A DNA stretch of 10,937 nucleotides from Lachnospiraceae bacterium UBA7110 (GTDB lineage: Bacteria > Bacillota > Clostridia > Lachnospirales > Lachnospiraceae): contig DKYC01000153.1 of assembly GCA_002492295.1 (NCBI GenBank), positions 1 to 10,937 on the forward strand, read 5' to 3'. Made by a program: the position numbers and the translations under genes. The first letter of the stretch is position 1, and every line of letters starts with the position of its first letter. Of the stretch, positions 5,205 through 10,937 are shown piece after piece. Below the pieces are notes generated by a model. The model did no database searches. It saw nothing but the letters and a program-made list of their open reading frames with translations, and was not told the DNA's origin.

Positions 5205-6803
5205 TCATTCATCCGGATTTTCGTCTTCAATTTCAATATCCATGTTGATTTCCCTGTTAATAATCTGCTCCAGGTCAACATAGCTGTCCTCAAAACGGCT
5301 TCCCTGCCCAATGCTTTGTACCTGAACCGAAATCTCTTTTTGAATGGTGTTTGCTATCATATCCTCCAAATGCTTTTGGTTTTCGGGGTTATTCAGGTAA
5401 TCATAGGCGACGCCGTCACCGATTACAATCATCAGGCGGTTGTCACCGCCTAAACTTAAGCGCGCCTTTTTGAGGTGTGTCTTTAACGGCTGCTGCGCCT
5501 GTGCCACAATTGCATGCCAGTTCTTCACAATACGGTCGATGTCCTGTGGAATCGCTTTTGGCAGTGCGGGCTTTTGCGGCGCGGACTGTCCCGTGGGCTG
5601 TGCCGTCTGTGTTGATTGTATCGCAAGTGGGGCTGTCTGCACAATCCCTTTTTCTATTTTTTCTTCCAAATCTTTTACACGCGCCACAACAGCGTCATTT
5701 GTTATTTCCATTGCGGGTCTGCAGAGCTTAATCAGTGTCATTTCGATTAAGATGCGCTTTTGTGTAGCATACTTGATTTGTCCGGAGAGCTCGGAAAAAA
5801 TGCGGATTTGGCGCATGATTTCTCCGGCATCCATTGCATCCGCTTCTTCTTTCAGGCGTACAAGATTGTCGCTTGATACGTCTATAACGTCTTCGATTTC
5901 GGTATCCGAGGTTTTTACGAGCAGAAGGTTGCGCAGATACCATGTGACATCGGTTACAAACTGTGTCAGCTCGCGGCCTTGCATGACGACCTCCTCCAAT
6001 AGGGTGATACATCCGGTGACATCACGCGCACGGATAAAATCCAAAAGCCGTGCGAATACTTCGGTGTCCACTGCGCCTAATACATCAAGTACTTTGTCGT
6101 AGGTCAGTTCTTCGCCGAAATGGAAGGCAATGCACTGGTCGAGCAGACTCAGCGCGTCGCGCATGGAGCCGTCAGCGGTTTTTGCAATGTAGCGAAGAGC
6201 CTTTTCCTCCACGTTGACCTGTTCCTTGTCCATGAGCTCGCGCAGTCTGCCAGCTATGGTTTCGATGGTGATACGCTTGAAATCATAGCGTTGGCAGCGT
6301 GAAAGGATGGTCACGGGAATTTTGTGGACTTCGGTTGTCGCAAGAATGAAAATAACGTAAGAGGGCGGCTCTTCCAAAGTTTTTAAAAGGGCGTTGAATG
6401 CACCGATTGAGAGCATATGCACCTCATCTATGATGTATACCTTATATTTGCCCTCTACAGGGGAATAGGAGACTTCGTCAATAATTTCACGAATGTTATC
6501 AACGCCGTTGTTGGAGGCGGCATCTATTTCAATGACATTAACACTTGCGCCTGAAGCAATGGTCTGACAGCTTCTGCAGGTTCCGCAGGGGCTGCCGTCT
6601 ATGGGATTTTCACAGTTTACGGACTTGGCAAAAAGTTTTGCGATGGTCGTTTTACCGGTGCCTCTTGTGCCAGTGAACAGATAAGCGTGACCGATTCTGT
6701 CTGCTTTGATTTGGTTGCGCAGAGTGGTTACGATATGATCCTGCCCTTTGACATCCTCAAAGATATCAGGACGGAATTTACGGTATAGTGCGGTGTATGA
6801 CAT
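5205..6803 (-). CDS. dnaX: DNA polymerase III subunit gamma/tau
   Basis: A 532-residue clamp-loader ATPase. Visible in order are the N-terminal signature MSYTALYRKFRP, Walker A GTRGTGKTT (45-53), a zinc module (Cys64, Cys73, Cys76, Cys79), Walker B YIIDEVH (123-129), sensor 1 ILATTE (153-158), the Ser-Arg-Cys motif (168-170) and sensor 2 GSMRDALSLLDQ (212-223, Arg215). Domain III runs to about 365. A Gln/Pro/Thr-rich linker (about 388-420) leads to a C-terminal tau-like domain (421-515) and an acidic tail. DnaX assembles the clamp loader that places the beta clamp on primed DNA and links it to the polymerase. The length is normal for clostridia. GGAGG lies six bases before the ATG. It opens the dnaX-ebfC-recR run. 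Confidence 0.98.
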   Translation of the reverse strand: MSYTALYRKFRPDIFEDVKGQDHIVTTLRNQIKADRIGHAYLFTGTRGTGKTTIAKLFAKSVNCENPIDGSPCGTCRSCQTIASGASVNVIEIDAASNNGVDNIREIIDEVSYSPVEGKYKVYIIDEVHMLSIGAFNALLKTLEEPPSYVIFILATTEVHKIPVTILSRCQRYDFKRITIETIAGRLRELMDKEQVNVEEKALRYIAKTADGSMRDALSLLDQCIAFHFGEELTYDKVLDVLGAVDTEVFARLLDFIRARDVTGCITLLEEVVMQGRELTQFVTDVTWYLRNLLLVKTSDTEIEDVIDVSSDNLVRLKEEADAMDAGEIMRQIRIFSELSGQIKYATQKRILIEMTLIKLCRPAMEITNDAVVARVKDLEEKIEKGIVQTAPLAIQSTQTAQPTGQSAPQKPALPKAIPQDIDRIVKNWHAIVAQAQQPLKTHLKKARLSLGGDNRLMIVIGDGVAYDYLNNPENQKHLEDMIANTIQKEISVQVQSIGQGSRFEDSYVDLEQIINREINMDIEIEDENPDE

Positions 6804-6900
6804 TTTGTACCTCCATGCTGCGGGTATTATTTTAAAGCATTTTCATAATCCTGCAAATCAGGATAAATGCCAATAACATAAACATGTCTGTTTTGTCCTT

Positions 6901-6929
6901 ATTATAACAGTTTCGCAAATAAATAGAAA
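6901..6929 (-). promoter_or_regulatory. Promoter of the dnaX-ebfC-recR run
   Basis: The minus strand carries TGTTATAAT, a perfect extended -10, with TATAAT at 6901-6906. The -35 position 17 bases upstream (6924-6929) is TTTCTA, a poor match, as is common for extended -10 promoters. A small inverted repeat, AGTTTC/GAAACT (6909-6914 and 6926-6931), overlaps the -35 region and spacer and could bind a regulator. The transcript would start near 6894 with a leader of about 90 bases that includes a weak ATCCTG/CAGGAT hairpin. Confidence 0.65.
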
Positions 6930-6936
6930 CTCTTTT

Positions 6937-7992
6937 TTATATTGGCAGTGATGATAATTTATCATTTGTCAGTAGTATGTTTACCACAAACGTTGTCCCC
7001 ACGCCTAAGTCACTGTCGGCTTCAATGGTGCCGTTGTGTGCTTCGATAATGGCTTTGGCGAGCGGGAGTCCAAGTCCGATGCCCTGTGTATCTTTGGAGA
7101 AACGGCTGCGGTAGAAGCGTTTGAAGATGTGGTCGCGGTCCTCGGGGTGAATGCCGCTTCCGTTGTCTTTAACAGTGATTTGAAATACGGACGGAAGGCG
7201 TTTCCATTGAAGGTGGACGCTGTCACCTGCTTTGGTGTGGTCGAGGGCGTTTTTTACGAGGTTGTCAAGCGCCTCCAAAAGCCAGCTTCTATCGCATAGA
7301 ATCGTAATGTTCTCGTCGCCTGATAAGCAGATTTCTTTTTTCTCCTGCGCGGCGCGGAAGGCAAAGTGCACCTGCACGGCTTCCATCAGTTCAGACACGT
7401 TTTCCTGACGTTTGTCCATTATGATAGTGCCTGCGTCGAATTTGGCAATTTTTAAGAGGCTTTGCACAAGCGTTTCCAACCTGTCCAGCTCCTGTTCACA
7501 GCGCATGGTGAAGTCACGGATTGTCGGGAGGTCTTCGGCTTCTTCCTGTATAATGCCGTTGTAGATGTTGAGTGCGGCGAGGGGTGTCTTTAGCTGATGT
7601 GATATGTCTGATATTGTGTTTTGCAAAAAGGTTTTGGATTTTGCCTCGTTCTCCGCATGTGCGCCCAGTATGGCGGCGAGTGAGTTGATTTCATGGAACA
7701 GTCGGTATAACTCGCCTTCCTCGTTGCAGGCAATGCGGGCATTGCGGTTTCCCGAAATATAGTCCGCTATCTGTGCTGTAGCATATTCGAGCAGTTGGTC
7801 CTGCTTCACAAAATATCGATAACATGCTGCAAAAACCGCGGCCGACATGACAAGGGCGGTTATCAGGACACAGATTGCGGCGTGCTCCCCTGCAATGTGC
7901 AGAACAGACACGGACGCGCCAAGGAACGTCAGTACATATATCAGAATGGTTTGAAACAGTGATTTTACATTTTTGTTTGTCAGTATTTTCAT
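6937..7992 (-). CDS. Two-component sensor histidine kinase with short sensor loop
   Basis: A 351-residue kinase with two membrane helices at about 11-33 and 37-60, joined by only a few residues, so it has essentially no extracellular sensor domain. A cytoplasmic linker (about 62-118) leads to the dimerisation domain, with phosphoacceptor His132 in SDISHQLKTPL (128-138). The ATPase domain has the N box DNLVKNALDH (243-252, Asn248), G1 DNGSG (276-280), an F box around IFKRFYRS and G2 GIGLGL (304-309). All catalytic motifs are intact. A two-helix sensor with a minimal loop resembles intramembrane-sensing kinases, many of which respond to envelope stress, cell-wall antibiotics or partner transporters; no transporter is visible here, so the signal is unknown. 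AGAGG precedes the ATG by seven bases. It follows its regulator by 18 bases, and no terminator separates it from dnaX. Confidence 0.94.
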   Translation of the reverse strand: MKILTNKNVKSLFQTILIYVLTFLGASVSVLHIAGEHAAICVLITALVMSAAVFAACYRYFVKQDQLLEYATAQIADYISGNRNARIACNEEGELYRLFHEINSLAAILGAHAENEAKSKTFLQNTISDISHQLKTPLAALNIYNGIIQEEAEDLPTIRDFTMRCEQELDRLETLVQSLLKIAKFDAGTIIMDKRQENVSELMEAVQVHFAFRAAQEKKEICLSGDENITILCDRSWLLEALDNLVKNALDHTKAGDSVHLQWKRLPSVFQITVKDNGSGIHPEDRDHIFKRFYRSRFSKDTQGIGLGLPLAKAIIEAHNGTIEADSDLGVGTTFVVNILLTNDKLSSLPI

Positions 7993-8010
7993 TTCAAATT
8001 CCTCTTTTTT

Positions 8011-8697
8011 TTAATCTGTCGGGCTCCATTTGTAACCCATACGCCGCACTGTCACAATCCGTTTGGGAGTGCCTGGGTCATCTTCTATTTTTGTGCGCAG
8101 TCTGCGAATATATACGGTGAGCGTATTGTTGTCCACAAAATTGCCGCTGCTGTCCCATAGTCTGCCTAAAATCTGTTCGGGGGAAAGTACAATATCAGGG
8201 TTTTCCATAAAGAGACACAGGAGCTTGTATTCACCCGCTGTCAGGTCAAGCTCTGTGTCATCTTTGTATACTTTTCCTTTTAAGCGCTCTACCCGTATCC
8301 TGCCGGAGACAAGCTGTGCATCTGCTTCGCCAAAATTGCTGCTGCGGCGCAGGAGGGCATTAATCCGCGACATTAGGACGGCAAGCTTGAATGGTTTTGT
8401 AATATAGTCATCACCGCCGATATCCAATCCCATGATGATGTCGGTTTCTTCGTCCGCCGCAGTAAGAAAAATAATCGGAACGTTTGAGCTTTGGCGTATT
8501 TTTGCGCAAATATCAAAACCGGACCCGTCGGGAAGGGATACGTCCAAAATTACCATGTCAAAAAGTCTGCCTGCCCATATGGCATCAGCTTCCGCGGTAG
8601 TGCGGGCGACTGTTATCCCGTAGCCTTGTTTTTGGATTGCAAAAGACAGACCGCTAATCAGGCTCAGGTCGTCTTCTATCAACAAAATATGCTTCAT
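8011..8697 (-). CDS. OmpR/PhoB-family response regulator
   Basis: A 228-residue regulator with a receiver domain (1-118) and a winged-helix DNA-binding domain (about 131-226). The phosphorylation pocket is complete: acidic pair Asp9-Asp10, phosphoacceptor Asp52 in LDVSLPDGSG, Thr79 and Lys101 in the KPF motif. The C-terminal half shows the usual LTAGEYKLL, DNNTLTVYIRRLRTKIE and GYKW signatures of the recognition and wing regions. It is translated ahead of its kinase partner, which phosphorylates it. Its target genes are not identifiable from the window; the promoter in front of it makes autoregulation possible. Confidence 0.96.
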   Translation of the reverse strand: MKHILLIEDDLSLISGLSFAIQKQGYGITVARTTAEADAIWAGRLFDMVILDVSLPDGSGFDICAKIRQSSNVPIIFLTAADEETDIIMGLDIGGDDYITKPFKLAVLMSRINALLRRSSNFGEADAQLVSGRIRVERLKGKVYKDDTELDLTAGEYKLLCLFMENPDIVLSPEQILGRLWDSSGNFVDNNTLTVYIRRLRTKIEDDPGTPKRIVTVRRMGYKWSPTD

Positions 8698-8733
8698 ATG
8701 TATATTCCGCCTTTCCGAAAAATGTCTATCTCA

Positions 8734-8762
8734 ACTATATACGCAAAACGATGTAATTACAA
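8734..8762 (-). promoter_or_regulatory. Promoter of the two-component operon
   Basis: On the minus strand TTGTAA (8757-8762, four of six) and TATAGT (8734-8739, five of six) are separated by 17 bases. Transcription would begin near 8727, about 30 bases ahead of the regulator ATG, and a ribosome binding site of the form AAAGGCGG fits between. It is the only good promoter between the upstream terminator hairpin and the regulator gene. Confidence 0.5.
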
Positions 8763-8785
8763 GTGATATGGCAAAACAGAACGTC

Positions 8786-8829
8786 AAACAGGGCAATGCC
8801 TCTTTAATATCTTTGGCATTGCCCTGTTT
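8786..8829 (-). terminator. 15-bp perfect hairpin after the isomerase-kinase gene
   Basis: AAACAGGGCAATGCC (8786-8800) pairs without a mismatch with GGCATTGCCCTGTTT (8815-8829) around a 14-base loop, beginning 26 bases after the stop of the fused gene. On the minus strand the following bases, GACGTTCTGTTTTG, make only a broken T tract. It is still the best candidate for terminating the carbohydrate block, and it shields the two-component promoter. Confidence 0.75.
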
Positions 8830-8855
8830 ATTTAATTTCGTAAGAAAAGATACCG

Positions 8856-10709
8856 TTAAATCAGACTTGCCGCTCCAATCATGCCTGCTTTATTTCCAAG
8901 CGCAGCGATTTCGATTTCCGGCAGTTCGCTTTTTTCTTTGCCAAAGCAGCCCTCTTTCATTATGTCATAAAGCGGCGCGGTCAGCGCATCGCCTTGTGTG
9001 GAAAGTCCGCCGCCCAAAAGGACAAGCTGCGGGCGGAAAATATTGACGAAATTGACAATGCCGATGCCAAGTCTACGAATATATAAATCCACGACTGCTT
9101 TCAGCGCATCGTCGCCGTTCTGTGCGCCTTCAAAGATTTCCTGCGGGGATAGTTCTTTTCCGGTTGCACGCTTTGCGTCCCTAATCAGCGCAGTCGCTGA
9201 CGCATATGCTTCCAAACAGCCTTTTCTTCCGCAGGTACATGGCTCTCCGTCTTCCACAATGACAATATGCCCGAGTTCACTACCGCCGACTGCTTTTCCG
9301 GTAAAAATATTTCCGTCAAGAATAATTCCACCGCCGACGCCTGTTCCAAGCGTCAGCATAATCACGTCCTGATAATCCTTTCCTGCGCCTGCGACAGCTT
9401 CGCCTAAGGCGGCGCAGTCTGCATCATTGGCAATACGGATTGGTAGGGGGAAGTATTCTGATAATTGTTTCACAATCGCAACATTTTCCCATTCAATGTT
9501 GTTGGAATAGCGCACAACACCGTTTTTGCCGTCAATCGTCCCCGGCACGCCAACGCCGACACCCACACACTGGTCAAACGAAATACCCTGTTTTTTCAAA
9601 AGCGCAAGCGTTGTCTCGGCAATGTCTGCAATGACGGTTTCAGGAGCACGCGACGCGTCGGTTTTGATGGTTTCGCTGACAATGATTTTCTGATGAATGT
9701 CCACCAGACCGATTTTTGTATCCGTACCACTGATATCAATTCCGATACGGACAGGTGCAGCTTTTTCACGGATCGTCGTAATCAGCGCATCGCAGGAACC
9801 TTCTATCGTATAATTTCCGCCTCCTGCAGTCAAAAAGAAGCTGTCACCTTTTTTGAACTCCAACTGTTCTTTCTCATCCGAAATCGTACCTTTTCCGTCC
9901 AAAATCAAAATGCTTGCAAAGGATTCCTCCGAAACATTTCCTTCCATTTTTTTCATGACTTTTCCGTCAAGATTGAGTTTATCCACGGTAAAGTAATCGC
10001 AGTCTGCCACATGAGGATAGCTGCTTTTATCCTTTACAATCGGAACACGGTTTGTTACGGCTAATGCCTTCTCAATATGTAAATCCCGCTTTTTTCCGTC
10101 TTTTCCGACGCGTCCGTAATCGTACACACGGTATGTTACGTTGGAATTTTGCTGGATTTCGGCAATTAAAATATTTTTACCAATCGCGTGGATTGTCCCC
10201 GACTCAATGAAGAGCACATCGCCCTTTTGCACAGGAACGGCATTGAGTACCTCAAGCAGCGTATCTTCCTCAATCCGTTTTTCAAATTCTTCTTTGCTGA
10301 TTTCCTGTTTAAATCCATAATACAAAAAGGCGTCTTTTCCGGCATCCATGACATACCACATTTCGGTCTTGCCATACTGCCCTTCGTTTTCTAACGCATA
10401 TCGATTATCGGGGTGTACCTGTATGGACAGATTATCCTTCGCGTCGATAAATTTCGTTAAAATCGGAAAATCGCGGAACCGCCGGCAATGCGTTCCCAAG
10501 ACTTCTTTCCCCTCTCCATCAATATACTGTTGAAGCGTCTTTCCGGCATATTTTCCATTTACAATATAGGACGGTCCGTCAGGGTGGCAGGACAGTTCCC
10601 ATGTCTCGGCTAGGACTTCGCCGTCATATTCTTTTCCGTATTCTTCCTTTAATCGTTTTCCGCCCCAAAGGTAATCCTTGCAGCTTGGTTTTAATTTTAA
10701 AATGCTCAT
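8856..10709 (-). CDS. Fused mannose-6-phosphate isomerase and ROK sugar kinase
   Basis: One uninterrupted 617-residue frame holds two complete enzymes. Residues 1 to about 315 are a type I phosphomannose isomerase (mannose-6-phosphate to fructose-6-phosphate): LSIQVHPD (94-101) with His99, KTEMW with Glu116 and GTIHAIG with His174 match the zinc ligands, and YRVYDYGR (193-200) is the conserved active-site stretch. Residues from about 320 to 617 are a ROK kinase: phosphate-binding GIDISGTDTK (323-332), catalytic Asp429 in ANDADCAALGE, ATP-site LTLGTGVGGG (452-461), substrate-side ELGH (478-481) and the zinc motif CTCGRKGC (491-498). No helix-turn-helix precedes the ROK part, so it is a kinase and not a NagC/XylR-type repressor. 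The linker is only about eight residues. Substrate could be mannose, glucose or fructose; mannose would make the two steps consecutive. AAAGGAG lies about 13 bases before the ATG, a long spacing. Confidence 0.93.
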   Translation of the reverse strand: MSILKLKPSCKDYLWGGKRLKEEYGKEYDGEVLAETWELSCHPDGPSYIVNGKYAGKTLQQYIDGEGKEVLGTHCRRFRDFPILTKFIDAKDNLSIQVHPDNRYALENEGQYGKTEMWYVMDAGKDAFLYYGFKQEISKEEFEKRIEEDTLLEVLNAVPVQKGDVLFIESGTIHAIGKNILIAEIQQNSNVTYRVYDYGRVGKDGKKRDLHIEKALAVTNRVPIVKDKSSYPHVADCDYFTVDKLNLDGKVMKKMEGNVSEESFASILILDGKGTISDEKEQLEFKKGDSFFLTAGGGNYTIEGSCDALITTIREKAAPVRIGIDISGTDTKIGLVDIHQKIIVSETIKTDASRAPETVIADIAETTLALLKKQGISFDQCVGVGVGVPGTIDGKNGVVRYSNNIEWENVAIVKQLSEYFPLPIRIANDADCAALGEAVAGAGKDYQDVIMLTLGTGVGGGIILDGNIFTGKAVGGSELGHIVIVEDGEPCTCGRKGCLEAYASATALIRDAKRATGKELSPQEIFEGAQNGDDALKAVVDLYIRRLGIGIVNFVNIFRPQLVLLGGGLSTQGDALTAPLYDIMKEGCFGKEKSELPEIEIAALGNKAGMIGAASLI

Positions 10710-10737
10710 TTAATGGTCTGCACTCCTTTCAAAATCT

Positions 10738-10767
10738 GCAAGTTTGGGGCGAAATGCACAAACTTGC
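10738..10767 (-). other. Intercistronic hairpin between GH1 gene and fused gene
   Basis: GCAAGTTTG (10738-10746) pairs perfectly with CAAACTTGC (10759-10767) around a 12-base loop, starting four bases after the GH1 stop. On the minus strand it is followed by AGATTTTGAAAGG, too weak a T run for a convincing terminator, and I find no promoter in the 62-base gap. It may be a partial attenuator or an mRNA-stabilising hairpin that lets the two genes be expressed at different levels. Confidence 0.5.
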
Positions 10768-10771
10768 TCTC

Positions 10772-10937
10772 CTATTTTTTTAACAATATTGCTCCGTTAC
10801 TTTGAATGACATCACGGTACCAGTACGCCGAGTCCTTCATAATCCGCTCCTGCGTCCTGTAATCCACATAAATCAGTCCAAAACGCTCCGAATAGCCCTT
10901 TGCCCACTCAAAATTGTCCATCAGCGACCACTGGAAA
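10772..10937 (-). CDS. GH1 beta-glucosidase, C-terminal fragment at window edge
   Basis: The last 54 codons of a gene that enters from beyond the window and ends in TAG at 10772-10774. The translation opens with FQWSLMDNFEWAKGYSERFG and continues LIYVDY, then KDSAYWYRDVI, the standard C-terminal strand and helix of glycoside hydrolase family 1. The Asn-Phe-Glu-Trp motif places a Glu that contacts the non-reducing sugar hydroxyls; 6-phospho-glycosidases have a Ser/Lys/Tyr phosphate-binding pattern there. The enzyme therefore most likely acts on unphosphorylated beta-glucosides or related disaccharides and releases free hexose in the cytoplasm. The catalytic residues themselves lie outside the window. 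It is followed after 62 bases by the fused isomerase-kinase gene. Confidence 0.9.
   Translation of the reverse strand, partial: FQWSLMDNFEWAKGYSERFGLIYVDYRTQERIMKDSAYWYRDVIQSNGAILLKK

Noticed and set aside
5639..5670. Possible gamma-type truncation of DnaX by slippage on an A run after domain III, since the +1 frame meets TAG at once.
   Set aside because: The run is only six A residues and there is no A-AAA-AAG heptamer with a stem-loop as in E. coli. The location is suggestive, but the run is too short to claim programmed slippage.
5440..6102. Long plus-strand open frame of 220 codons inside dnaX.
   Set aside because: It is antisense to a fully conserved dnaX region, is rich in Ser/Arg with no recognisable domain, and has no ribosome binding site; it is a shadow of the real gene.
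6804..6936. Signal recognition particle RNA, which in many Firmicutes lies upstream of dnaX.
   Set aside because: The gap is only 133 bases, contains a promoter and leader, and shows none of the conserved GGAA tetraloop helix sequence.
9465..10064. Plus-strand frame of 199 codons opposite the isomerase-kinase gene.
   Set aside because: It lies wholly antisense to two intact enzyme domains, its composition is non-protein-like, and no start signal supports it.

Overview
The window reads as chromosomal backbone of a low-to-mid GC Firmicute, most probably a Clostridia member of the family Lachnospiraceae. The pointers are the dnaX-ebfC-recR order, strong GGAGG-type ribosome binding sites with one TTG start, TGnTATAAT extended -10 promoters, a DUF5711-type protein, a VanR/PhoB-style two-component pair, and ROK and GH1 carbohydrate genes. 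This placement is inferred from gene content; no marker RNA gene is present. Every gene I can support lies on the minus strand, so transcription runs from high to low coordinates.

In transcription order, the right end (10937 to 8786) is a carbohydrate block. It holds the last 54 codons of a GH1 beta-glucosidase, an intercistronic hairpin, and a 617-residue protein that joins a complete type I mannose-6-phosphate isomerase to a complete ROK sugar kinase. A 15-bp perfect hairpin closes this block. The GH1 tail carries the signature of enzymes that act on non-phosphorylated glycosides, so free hexose released by it would need a kinase, and the fused gene supplies one.

Next comes a two-component system (8697 to 6937): an OmpR/PhoB-type regulator with its own promoter, then a histidine kinase with two membrane segments and almost no extracellular loop. 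No target operon is visible. A perfect extended -10 promoter then starts the DNA maintenance block dnaX-ebfC-recR (6803 to 4239), with ebfC and recR overlapping by one base. galM follows recR after a short gap that holds a palindrome and a possible promoter. A 12-bp hairpin follows galM.

The left end (about 3053 to 53) is an envelope-oriented block: a membrane-anchored LysM protein, a single-pass DUF5711-like protein with a predicted extracytoplasmic beta-propeller, and a CvpA-family membrane protein. It is preceded by a 120-base leader with unusual alternating repeats. The most noteworthy items are the isomerase-kinase fusion, the alternating repeats in the LysM leader, and the LysM/DUF5711/CvpA trio. 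I see no mobile element, CRISPR array, tRNA or rRNA. No gap between genes exceeds about 230 bases.
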